This document shows, piece after piece, positions 54,021-62,108 of a DNA stretch of 64,000 bases (positions are counted from its first letter, which is position 1; the number at the start of each line of letters is the position of its first letter). Source of the DNA: Geodermatophilus sp. DF01-2. GTDB lineage: Bacteria; Actinomycetota; Actinomycetes; Mycobacteriales; Geodermatophilaceae. The stretch spans positions 1-64,000 of the forward strand of contig NZ_SPQN01000005.1 of the NCBI RefSeq assembly GCF_004571065.1. The letters run 5' to 3'. The notes under the pieces are model-generated. The model was not told the DNA's origin. It did no database searches and saw nothing but the letters and a program-made list of their open reading frames with translations. The position numbers and the translations under genes were made by a program.

Positions 54021-55722
54021 GATCGAACGCCAGGAGTACGTGGCGACGCTGGGCCCCACGACGGGCGACCGGCTGCGCCTGGCCGACACCAGCCTCGTCA
54101 TCGAGATCGAGGAGGATCACTGCGTCGGCGGCGACGAGAACGTCTTCGGCGGCGGCAAGTCCGGCCGTGAGTCCCAGGGCCAGTCGCACACCCCACGCAC
54201 TGAGGGCACGCCCGACCTGATCGTGACCAACGTGGTGATCCTGGATCACTGGGGCATCGTCAAGGCCGACGTCGGCATCCGGGACGGGCGCTTCACCGCC
54301 GTCGGCAAGTCCGGCAACCCCGACATCATGGACGGCGTGCACCCCGATCTCGTCGTCGGGCCGTCCACGGAGATCATGAACGGCACGGGGCTGATCATGA
54401 CCGCGGGTGCGATCGACACCCACGTGCACCTGGTGTCCCCGCCCATGGCCGAGGTGGCGCTGGACGCCGGCATCACGACCATCGTCGGCGGCGGCACCGG
54501 TCCGACCAGCGGCTCGCAGGCGACGCTGGCCACGCCGGGCGCCTGGTGGCTCGAGCGCATGTTCGAGGCGATGGATCCGTGGCCGGTGAACGTGGCGTTC
54601 CTGGGCCGCGGTACCACCGTCTCGGAGGACGCGCTGTGGGAGCAGCTGCGCGCCGGAGCCGCGGGCTTCAAGTGCCACGAGGACTGGGGCGCCACGCCGG
54701 CAGTGATCGACGCCGCGTTGAGGGTCGCCGACGCGTCCGGCGTGCAGGTCGCGATCCACAGCGACACCCTGAACGAGGCGGGCTTCGTCGAGGACCTGCT
54801 GCGCACGGCCGCCGGCCGGACGTTCCACGCCTATCACACCGAGGGCGCCGGCGGCGGGCACGCGCCCGACATCATCCGCATCGCCGCCGAGGCCCACGTG
54901 CTGCCCTCCTCGACGACGCCCACGCGGCCGTTCACGGTCAACACCGCGGACGAGCAGCTGGACATGGTGCTCGTCGCCCATCACCTCAACCCGAAGGTCC
55001 CGGCCGAGCTGCAGTTCGCCGAGAGCCGGGTCCGGGCGACGACGATCGCGGCGGAGGACGTCCTCCAGGACATCGGCGCGATCTCGGCGATGTCCTCCGA
55101 CGCCCAGGCGATGGGCCGGCTCGGGGAGACGGTGCTGCGCACCTGGCAGACCGCCCACGTGATGAAGGAGCTGCGCGGCCCGCTGCCGGGCGACGGCCGG
55201 GCCGACAACCACCGGGCCCGCCGCTACGTCGCCAAGTACACGATCTGCCCCGCCGTGATCCACGGCCTCGAACGCGAGATCGGGTCGATCGAGGTCGGCA
55301 AGCTGGCCGACTTCGTGCTCTGGGAGCCGGCGCTGTTCGGCGTCAAGCCGACCTCGGTGTTCAAGGGAGGCATGGCCGCGATGGCCATGCTGGGGGACCC
55401 GAACGCCTCGGTGCCCACCCCGCAACCGGTGCTCGCCCGGCTCGGCTACAACACGCACACGCGGGCCGCGCAGGCCACCAGTCTCGCGTTCGTCTCCCCG
55501 TCGGCCCTGGACGACGGCCTGGCGGACCGGCTCGACGTGCACCGGCGGCTGGTGGCGGTGGAGAACGTCCGCGGCCGGACGAAGGCCGACCTCCCGCTCA
55601 ACGATGCGCTGCCGGAGATCGACGTCGACCCGGACACCTTCCAGGTGCGCATCGATGGCGAGGTGGTCGACCATTCGCCGGTCACCGACCTGCCGATGAC
55701 CCAGCGCTATTTCCTCTTCTGA
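54013..55722 (+). CDS. ureC: Urease alpha subunit (catalytic), divergent active-site flap
   Basis: 569 residues from ATG 54013, overlapping ureB by eight bases. The nickel ligands are present: His137 and His139 (DTHVHL), carbamylated Lys220 (GFKCHEDWG), His249 (AIHSDT), His275 ([13 protein letters not shown]) and Asp363 (SSDAQAMG). His222 and His323, used for substrate and catalysis, are kept too. However, the mobile-flap Cys normally in VCHHL is Ala322 (VAHHL), HFICPQQ is HLVSPPM, and Leu beside the lysine is Cys221. It should still hydrolyse urea but may differ in kinetics and in inhibition by thiol reagents. Confidence 0.95.
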   Translation: MAEIERQEYVATLGPTTGDRLRLADTSLVIEIEEDHCVGGDENVFGGGKSGRESQGQSHTPRTEGTPDLIVTNVVILDHWGIVKADVGIRDGRFTAVGKSGNPDIMDGVHPDLVVGPSTEIMNGTGLIMTAGAIDTHVHLVSPPMAEVALDAGITTIVGGGTGPTSGSQATLATPGAWWLERMFEAMDPWPVNVAFLGRGTTVSEDALWEQLRAGAAGFKCHEDWGATPAVIDAALRVADASGVQVAIHSDTLNEAGFVEDLLRTAAGRTFHAYHTEGAGGGHAPDIIRIAAEAHVLPSSTTPTRPFTVNTADEQLDMVLVAHHLNPKVPAELQFAESRVRATTIAAEDVLQDIGAISAMSSDAQAMGRLGETVLRTWQTAHVMKELRGPLPGDGRADNHRARRYVAKYTICPAVIHGLEREIGSIEVGKLADFVLWEPALFGVKPTSVFKGGMAAMAMLGDPNASVPTPQPVLARLGYNTHTRAAQATSLAFVSPSALDDGLADRLDVHRRLVAVENVRGRTKADLPLNDALPEIDVDPDTFQVRIDGEVVDHSPVTDLPMTQRYFLF

Positions 55723-56426
55723 TGGCCGGCACGGGCGCCGCGGAGGCGACAGGGGCCGACGCGGCCGCGGCGCTCCTGCTGCTGTCCGACGGTCGCCTTC
55801 CGGCCGGGGGACACGCCCACTCCGGCGGGCTCGAGGCGACGGTAGCCGCCGGCCGGGTGCACGACGTGGCCTCGTTGGAGGGGTTCCTCCGCGGCCGCGC
55901 CGCCACCAGCGGAACGGTGGCGGCCGCCTTCGCGGCCGCGGCGTGCGCCAGGGTGATCCGCGGTGAGGTCGCCGACCTGGGAACCCTCGACGCGGAGCTG
56001 GACGCCCGCATGCCCTCCCCGGCGCTGCGGGCGACCTCGCGCAAGCTGGGCCGCCAGCTCCTGCGCGCCGTCCGCGTGATCCGGCCGCACCCCTGCTGGG
56101 ACGAGATCGGCACCAGCCCGCACCATCCTCTGGTGCTCGGCGCCGCTTGCGCGGCTGCCGGACTGCCGCCCAGGGCAGCCGCGCTGGCCGCCGTCCACGA
56201 CGCGGTGGTCGGGCCGGCCACCGCCGCCGTCCGGCTGCTCGGCCTCGACCCGTTCGCGACCCACGCCGCCCTGGCGCGGCTGGGGCCGATGCTCGACCGG
56301 ATCGCCGCCGATGCCGACAGCTGTGCCGTCGGCGACCCCGCCGACCTACCAGCCGACAGCGCTCCGCTGCTCGACCTCGCCGCAGAACAGCACGCCACCT
56401 GGGAGGTGCGTCTCTTTGCTTCCTGA
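55722..56426 (+). CDS. ureF: Urease accessory protein UreF
   Basis: 234 residues; ATG 55722 shares a base with the ureC stop (TGATG). It is an all-helical Ure[21 protein letters not shown] at the start (typical SDxxxPxGxxxHSxGLE pattern), [39 protein letters not shown] and [15 protein letters not shown]. UreF joins UreD and UreG to load nickel and CO2 into the urease active site. The protein is a little divergent and Ala-rich. Its stop lies inside the ureG start region, giving an overlap. Confidence 0.92.
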   Translation: MAGTGAAEATGADAAAALLLLSDGRLPAGGHAHSGGLEATVAAGRVHDVASLEGFLRGRAATSGTVAAAFAAAACARVIRGEVADLGTLDAELDARMPSPALRATSRKLGRQLLRAVRVIRPHPCWDEIGTSPHHPLVLGAACAAAGLPPRAAALAAVHDAVVGPATAAVRLLGLDPFATHAALARLGPMLDRIAADADSCAVGDPADLPADSAPLLDLAAEQHATWEVRLFAS

Positions 56427-57111
56427 CCACGATCTCGCCGATGCCGACCACGAGCACCCACACCCGCACACCGATCCCGCCGGCACCCTGCCGCGCACCC
56501 CCGGCCGGGCGCTGCGGATCGGCATCGGCGGCCCGGTCGGATCGGGCAAGACCGCGCTCGTCGCCGCGCTGTGCCGCGCCCTCGGCAGCGAGGTGGACCT
56601 GGCCGTGGTAACCAACGACATCTACACCACCGAGGACGCCGACTTCCTGCTCCGCAACGGCGTCCTGCCCGAGCAGCGCGTCCGCGCCGTCGAGACCGGC
56701 TGCTGCCCGCACACCGCCATCCGCGACGACATCTCGGCCAACCTGGAGGCGCTGGAGGATCTCGAAGAGAGCCTGCCGGGGGTGGAGCTGCTGCTGGTGG
56801 AGAGCGGCGGGGACAACCTCACGGCGACGTTCAGCCGCGGCCTGGTCCACCACCAGATCTACGTGATCGACGTCGCCGGTGGCGACAAGGTGCCGCGCAA
56901 GGGCGGTCCGGGCGTGACCCGAGCTGATCTCCTGGTCATCAACAAGACCGACCTGGCCGACCGCGTCGGTGCCGACCTGTCGGTGATGGACCGCGACGCC
57001 CGGGCCCAGCGCGGCGAGCTGCCGACGATCTTCCTGTCCCTGACCGAGGACCCCACCGCCGCTCCGGTGGCCGCCTGGGTGCGGGCCTGCCTCGCCAGCA
57101 GCCGGGAGTGA
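56416..57111 (+). CDS. ureG: Urease accessory GTPase UreG with His-rich N-terminus
   Basis: 231 residues from TTG 56416 (GGGAGG nine bases upstream). The start [17 protein letters not shown] is rich in His and Asp, so it could bind nickel. The GTPase core follows: [15 protein letters not shown] (P-loop), [30 protein letters not shown] (CPH nickel motif), [12 protein letters not shown] and VINKTDLA. It drives nickel insertion by GTP hydrolysis. No ureE is in the operon, so the His-rich tail may replace the UreE nickel store. Confidence 0.95.
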   Translation: MLPDHDLADADHEHPHPHTDPAGTLPRTPGRALRIGIGGPVGSGKTALVAALCRALGSEVDLAVVTNDIYTTEDADFLLRNGVLPEQRVRAVETGCCPHTAIRDDISANLEALEDLEESLPGVELLLVESGGDNLTATFSRGLVHHQIYVIDVAGGDKVPRKGGPGVTRADLLVINKTDLADRVGADLSVMDRDARAQRGELPTIFLSLTEDPTAAPVAAWVRACLASSRE

Positions 57112-57893
57112 TGCGCGCCAGAGCCGAACTGGCCACGGACTACATCCAGCGGACCGATGGCAGAGGCCGAAGTCGCATCACCACGCTGCGCTCGGAATCG
57201 CCCTTGATGCTGCGGCCCACCTTTCCCAAGGGGCCCGAGCCGTGGACTGACGGAGCCGCGAATGTCGCCCGGGTCTGCCTGGCCGCTGGCGCAGCCGGCC
57301 CGGTCGGCGGGGACGAGCTGGTCCTGCGCGTCGACGTCGGGCGGGACAGCACCCTGGTACTGCGCGACGTGTCCGCGACCCTGCTGCTCCCCGGCCCGGG
57401 CGGCGAGCAGTCGAGCACCCGGGTCACCGTCCACGTCTGCTCCGGAGCCACCCTCGTCTGGATTCCGGAGCCGGTGATCGCCGCGCACGGCTGTCGCCAC
57501 CGCAGCGACATCCGGGTCGACCTCGACCCCGGCGCTCGTCTGCTGCTCAGGGAGGAGCTGCTGCTGGGCCGGCACCGCGAGTCGCCCGGAACCGTGTACC
57601 AACACCTGCGGGTCCGGCTCGACGGCCGGCCGCTGCTCAACCAGCAGCTGAGCGTCGGACCCGGCGCCCCCGGCTGGGGCAGCCCCGCGGTGACCGGCGG
57701 ACGACGGGCACTGGGAACGCTCCTCGTCGTCGACCCCCGCTGGTCCGATGACCCGCCACCCGCCGCTGCGCTCGACGGCGACAGCGCCGTCCTCCCGCTC
57801 AACGGGCCGGCGGCGCTCGTGAGCGCGGTCGCCACCGACAACCTCTCGCTGCGCCGCAGCCTGGACGTCGGACTCGATCGCCTCACGGGATGA
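57111..57893 (+). CDS. ureD: Urease accessory protein UreD
   Basis: 260 residues from ATG 57111, sharing a base with the ureG stop (TGATG); GTG 57108 would add one residue. UreD features: an N-terminal RSRITTLRSESPLMLRPTF, GDELVLRVDVGRDSTLVL, GATLVWIPEPVIAAHGCRHR and LLLREELLLGRHRE. It is the scaffold that docks UreF and UreG on the apo-urease and channels nickel. It ends the urease operon; the C-terminal segment is Pro/Ala-rich. Confidence 0.9.
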   Translation: MRARAELATDYIQRTDGRGRSRITTLRSESPLMLRPTFPKGPEPWTDGAANVARVCLAAGAAGPVGGDELVLRVDVGRDSTLVLRDVSATLLLPGPGGEQSSTRVTVHVCSGATLVWIPEPVIAAHGCRHRSDIRVDLDPGARLLLREELLLGRHRESPGTVYQHLRVRLDGRPLLNQQLSVGPGAPGWGSPAVTGGRRALGTLLVVDPRWSDDPPPAAALDGDSAVLPLNGPAALVSAVATDNLSLRRSLDVGLDRLTG

Positions 57894-58180
57894 GGGGTGG
57901 CAGGGGCAGCGCCGACGGCCGCAGTTCCCTGCACTGCTCTCACTGCGCGGACCTGCGGAGAGCGACGGCGTAGCGGTGCTGCCGCCGACTTCGCGGCGGC
58001 GTGCACGGCGGGCTCGGCCGCACCGCCATGCCGGGTAACGCGCCGAACAGTCGCAGCCAACGTCGACCCCCGTCATGCCGGTCAGCCGCAGATCCGACAG
58101 CGTGCCGAGGCTGAAGGCGAGAGCGGCGTGCTTGGAAGCTGGGGATACCGCGTCGAGCGGTTTCCCCGATGGGAAGCTGC

Positions 58181-58873
58181 TCAGCCTTCCATGGTGGATC
58201 GGCGGCGTGAGTGCAGCCGGTAGCCCATTCCACGCAGCGTCTCGATCCGGGTGTCACCGAGCTTCCGGCGCAGGTAGCGCACGTAGACCTCGACGACGTT
58301 GGAGCCGGGGTCGAAGTCCAGTCCCCAGACATGGCTGAGCAGCTGTTCGCGGGTCAGAACTTGGTCGACATGGCGGAAGAACACCTCGGCGAGGGCGAAC
58401 TCGCGGGCGGTCAGCGCTACCTCTGCGGTCCCGCCGTCGACCAGGATCCTGCGGGTGCGCAGGTCGAGGGTCATGTCACCGGCGCGCAGCATCGTGGGTT
58501 CCGGTGCCCGTCCCGGACCCCTGAGCCGGAGCCGGACGCGGGCGAGCAGCTCGTCGAAGCCGAAGGGCTTGCGGATGTAGTCGTCGGCGCCGCTTTCCAG
58601 GCCGGTGACGGTGTCGGCGACGCTGTCGCGGGCGGTCAGCACGACCACGGGCAGGTCGATCTTCTCGGCGCGCAGCAATCGCAGCACGGTCAAACCGTCG
58701 GTGATCGGCAGCCCGAGGTCGAGCACCATCAGGTCGAATGCGCCGGTGCGGGCGTACTGGTAGGCCGACTCCCCGTCCGCGACCACGGTGACGACGAACC
58801 CGTTGCTGCGCAAGCCGTTCTCGAGGAACGAGGCGATGCGCGGTTCGTCCTCGGCGACCAGGATGCGGCTCAC
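58181..58873 (-). CDS. OmpR/PhoB-family response regulator
   Basis: 230 residues from GTG 58873, overlapping the kinase stop. The receiver domain (1-115) has ILVAEDEPRI acidic residues, phospho-acceptor Asp52 (VLDLGLP) and Lys102 (IRKPF). The winged-helix DNA-binding domain (about 130-225) has LTAREFALAEVFFRHVDQVL, VWGLDFDPGSNVVEVYVRYL and TLRGMGYRL. It is the output half of the two-component pair with the histidine kinase. Targets are not known; the acidic secreted protein upstream is a candidate. Confidence 0.95.
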   Translation of the reverse strand: MSRILVAEDEPRIASFLENGLRSNGFVVTVVADGESAYQYARTGAFDLMVLDLGLPITDGLTVLRLLRAEKIDLPVVVLTARDSVADTVTGLESGADDYIRKPFGFDELLARVRLRLRGPGRAPEPTMLRAGDMTLDLRTRRILVDGGTAEVALTAREFALAEVFFRHVDQVLTREQLLSHVWGLDFDPGSNVVEVYVRYLRRKLGDTRIETLRGMGYRLHSRRRSTMEG

Positions 58874-60357
58874 CGGCGCGCCTCGGATCGGCCGGTGGCC
58901 GCGGTTGCCGTGTCGTGGTGGTGGCCGTCGGCCGGCACCAGCGGCAGGTCGAGGATGAACGTCGAGCCCTTCCCCGGTGTGCTGTCCAGCAGTACCCGAC
59001 CGCCGTGGGCGTGGGCTATCGAGGCAACGATGGCCAGGCCGAGGCCGGCCCCATCACCCCGGCGGCCGCGGTCACCGCGGTGTCCGGTGCGGGCGAAGCG
59101 GTCGAAGATGCGGGCGCAGTCCTCGGGGGCGATGCCGGTGCCGGTGTCGCTGACGCCGAGCCGGAGCCGGCCGTCGACCACCGTGGTGCCGATCGAGATC
59201 GCGTCCTCGGGCCGGGTGTGGCGTACCGCGTTGGCGGCCAGCTGCATCAATGCCTGGGTCAGCCGTTGGCCGTCGGCGAGCACTGTCTGCTCGGCCGCGT
59301 CGGACACCGTCCACTGCCGGTCGCCCAGCGCGCTGGCCTTGGCCAGGACCTCCATCACCAGGTCGGTGACGTCGACCTCGGAGAGGTCCAGGAAGTCGGG
59401 GCGTTCGGCCTTGGCCAGCAGCATCAGGTCGTCGACCAGACGGTTCATCCGGTGCAGCTCGTCGAGCACGAGGGCGAGGGTCCGCGAGCGTTCCGCTGGT
59501 TTGTCGCTGATCAGCTCGAGGTGGCCGCGGATCACGGTGATCGGCGTGCGCAGCTCGTGGCTGGCATCGTCCAGGAGTTGGCGCTGGCCGGCGAAGGCGC
59601 TCTGCAGACGGTCGAGCATCTCGTTGAAGGTGTGCGCCAGGGCGGCGACGTCGTCGGTGCCGGTCACGACGATCCGCTGGTCGAGGTCGGACTCGCGGAT
59701 CGTTTCGGCGGTCCGGCGTAGTGTCCGGATCGGGGCCAGGACCCGGCCGGCGACCTGCCAGCTCGCCAGGCCCGCCAGGGTCAATGCCACGAAGCTGACC
59801 ACCGCCAGCACCCGGACCGTCGAAGCCACCCGCTCCTCGACCGGCGCGGCGAACTCGACCACCACCAGGGCGCCGGTGTCCGGGGCACCCTCCAGGCGCA
59901 CCGGGAAGACGGCGTACCGGGCCGGGCCGGCAGCGCTGGCCACCGTTCCGGACTCCGGCTGGCTCAGACCGGCGATGCGGGACACGAATCGGGGGTCGGT
60001 GTCCAGCCGGGCCGGCGGCTCGGCGCGGGCGCGGTGTGCGGGACGGCCGTCGACCAGGCTGAACAGCGTCTCGTCGGCGTCGGGAACGGCCTCCGCGAGG
60101 TAGCCGGCAAGCAGGTTCCGAACCTCGCGGTAAGGCTCGCCGGTGGCCGGGTCCACGGCTCGTTCCGCGTAGTCGCGCAGCTTGTCGCCTTCGTGAACCA
60201 GTTCCTGGTCCAGTTCGGCCTCGGCCCGCTCGGTCAGCACGCGAGCGGCGATGACCAGTTCCGCGCTCAGGGCCAGCGCCACCAGCAGCATCATCCAGCC
60301 GATGATCCGACTGCGCGCGCTCGGACCTGCGGCGCGCGGCGCGGTGTGGTCGGACAC
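58870..60357 (-). CDS. Membrane sensor histidine kinase
   Basis: 495 residues from GTG 60357. A membrane helix (about 19-38), an extracellular domain of about 140 residues, a second helix (near 183-203), HAMP (about 205-255), then HisKA with His267 (LLDDASHELRTPI) and HATPase with NAVRH, DTGTGI and GDGAGLGLAIV. It overlaps its response regulator by four bases and follows the gene for a small acidic secreted protein, seven bases away. All three probably form one operon, and the acidic protein may be a metal- or cell-wall-related partner of the sensor domain. Confidence 0.95.
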   Translation of the reverse strand: MSDHTAPRAAGPSARSRIIGWMMLLVALALSAELVIAARVLTERAEAELDQELVHEGDKLRDYAERAVDPATGEPYREVRNLLAGYLAEAVPDADETLFSLVDGRPAHRARAEPPARLDTDPRFVSRIAGLSQPESGTVASAAGPARYAVFPVRLEGAPDTGALVVVEFAAPVEERVASTVRVLAVVSFVALTLAGLASWQVAGRVLAPIRTLRRTAETIRESDLDQRIVVTGTDDVAALAHTFNEMLDRLQSAFAGQRQLLDDASHELRTPITVIRGHLELISDKPAERSRTLALVLDELHRMNRLVDDLMLLAKAERPDFLDLSEVDVTDLVMEVLAKASALGDRQWTVSDAAEQTVLADGQRLTQALMQLAANAVRHTRPEDAISIGTTVVDGRLRLGVSDTGTGIAPEDCARIFDRFARTGHRGDRGRRGDGAGLGLAIVASIAHAHGGRVLLDSTPGKGSTFILDLPLVPADGHHHDTATAATGRSEARR

Positions 60358-60363
60358 GTCGAT

Positions 60364-60819
60364 TCAGCTGTCGGTGTCGTCGTCAGCACCGTCGTCGTCA
60401 GGGTCGGTGCCGTCGTCGGTGCTTCCGTCGTCGATGTCGACGCCACTGCCGGCGCCCCCGTCGTCGATGCCGTCGTCGTCATCGTCGTCGTCCCCGGCTG
60501 TCGGCGCGGGTCCGCCGGTCACCCTGGCGGCTCCCGGCGGTGCTGAGGGCGGGATGGGAGGCGCGGTGGTCGGAGCCGTGGCGGTGGTCCCAGGCGGAGG
60601 CGGTGCGGGATCGACCGCTCCCGGGTCGTCCGGCTGGGTCGATGGGCCGATCGGGGGAGCGACCGCGGATGTGCTCGGCCGGTCTCCGGCGGGACCGACC
60701 ACGACCACGCCGCCCAGATCTGCCGGTGGGTGGTCGAGCACCGCTCCACCGAGCGCCCACGCGGCAGCCAAGAGCAGCAGCGTCGCCCCCAGGAGCGCAG
60801 CCGTTCGGCGACGAGTCAT
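60364..60819 (-). CDS. Small secreted protein with poly-Asp tail
   Basis: 151 residues from ATG 60819. A short basic start and one hydrophobic segment (RRRTAALLGATLLLLAAAWA) form a signal peptide or anchor. A Pro/Thr/Ala-rich middle follows, and the last 45 residues are mostly Asp with Gly/Thr (DDDDDDDGIDDGGAG, then TDPDDDGADDDTDS). The tail should bind calcium or other cations, or be intrinsically disordered. It is first in the operon with the histidine kinase and response regulator. No named family is recognised. Confidence 0.75.
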   Translation of the reverse strand: MTRRRTAALLGATLLLLAAAWALGGAVLDHPPADLGGVVVVGPAGDRPSTSAVAPPIGPSTQPDDPGAVDPAPPPPGTTATAPTTAPPIPPSAPPGAARVTGGPAPTAGDDDDDDDGIDDGGAGSGVDIDDGSTDDGTDPDDDGADDDTDS

Positions 60820-61016
60820 GCCGCCAAGCCTCCTCCACAGAGCTTGCGGCCCGATAAGCCGGAGATGAGACGACTCTCAGCTCCAGGGTGCCGCTGGCAC
60901 CCGTCCCGGGCGATCGACATGAGAAATCTGTAAAGCAGCGCCAAGGCAGGTCTTATCCGGGTCGCGCAGCGTCGTAGACGACGAATCCGGTGACGACCGC
61001 AGGAGCGCGTGCACAC

Positions 61017-62108
61017 ATGGTGGCCCGTTCGCAACGCCAGCCCCGGCCCGACCTCCGACAGCTGGTGACCACGTCCGGTCAGTCGGGCGGGGAAGTGACC
61101 TCGCGGATCGAGTTCGACGGGGCACCCACCGTTGAGGCCATGCAGTGGGCGCGCGGCGTCCTAGCCGAGGCTGTCCCGGCCCTGGTCGGGAAGACCGCTG
61201 GGGTTCGTGTGCTGCGCGGCGGACCGAAGCGGTTGGCCGTGCTCGACATGAGGGCCGGCCCCGGGCTGGTGCTCAAGCAGTACTCCGATGACCGGGGCGC
61301 GTGGACCCGGCGCTGGCTGCAGCGCCTGGCCGAGGCGGGTTTCGCCCCGCCGGGCCGGTTCGCGGTCACGCCGGCGCCCGGATGGTCCGGCACGCACCGC
61401 ACGCTGGTCACCGAGGTGGCGCCCGGAGCCGCCTGGACGGACTGGCTGCTCGCTCCGGCAGCGGACCGGGACGTCGCCGCGGTCGCCGCCGCCGACTGGC
61501 TGACCGCGCTGCAGGCGCTGCCGGTCGCGCTGCCCGACCGCACCGGCTACCGCGCGGGCGAGGAGTTGCGCCGCGAGAGCGGCCGGCTCGCCGATCGGTA
61601 CCCCGACTCCGCCGATCGACTCCTCCGGGTCGCCGACGCCGCCCACGGCCGGCTGTACGGCGATCCGAGCTCGCCTGGTACCGGACTGGTGGCCTCCCAC
61701 GGTGACCTGCACCCGGAAAACCTCCACCTGGCGGCCGGTGGTCCGTTGACGGTCACCGCCATCGACCTCGACACAGCCGGGCTGCGCCGGCCGGCCTACG
61801 ACGCCGGATACGCCCTGGGCCAGCTGCTGGTCGTCTCGTGGATGCGCACCGGCTCCTTCCAGCCCGGAGCGGCCGCGGGCCTGGCGTTCTGGCGACGCTG
61901 GACGGCCTGTGGCGGCACCGACGCCGAGGCGGTCCCGGCGGAGGTCGCCCGTGCGCTGGTGCAGAGCCTGCACTTCGAGCTGATCACCTACCGCACGGGC
62001 CGCGCCGACCTGCTCGACCGCTGGCTGGGCGTCGCCATCGCGGTGCTCGCCGGCGGCGTCCCCGCCACCTTCTCCGCCCTCACCACCGGACAGGAGCCCA
62101 CGTCGTGA
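61017..62108 (+). CDS. APH-like (maltokinase-type) phosphotransferase
   Basis: 363 residues from ATG 61017 (AGGAG eleven bases upstream; GTG 60990 and GTG 61095 are alternatives). The kinase-like fold has a VLKQYSDDRGAWTRRWL region for ATP, the catalytic SHGDLHPENLHL (Brenner-type) and the metal-binding AIDLDTAGLRRPAYD. APH-family kinases act on aminoglycosides, choline or maltose. The start of the next gene overlaps (GTGA) and encodes a GH57-like enzyme, so a sugar or glycogen/trehalose substrate is more likely than an antibiotic. Confidence 0.8.
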   Translation: MVARSQRQPRPDLRQLVTTSGQSGGEVTSRIEFDGAPTVEAMQWARGVLAEAVPALVGKTAGVRVLRGGPKRLAVLDMRAGPGLVLKQYSDDRGAWTRRWLQRLAEAGFAPPGRFAVTPAPGWSGTHRTLVTEVAPGAAWTDWLLAPAADRDVAAVAAADWLTALQALPVALPDRTGYRAGEELRRESGRLADRYPDSADRLLRVADAAHGRLYGDPSSPGTGLVASHGDLHPENLHLAAGGPLTVTAIDLDTAGLRRPAYDAGYALGQLLVVSWMRTGSFQPGAAAGLAFWRRWTACGGTDAEAVPAEVARALVQSLHFELITYRTGRADLLDRWLGVAIAVLAGGVPATFSALTTGQEPTS

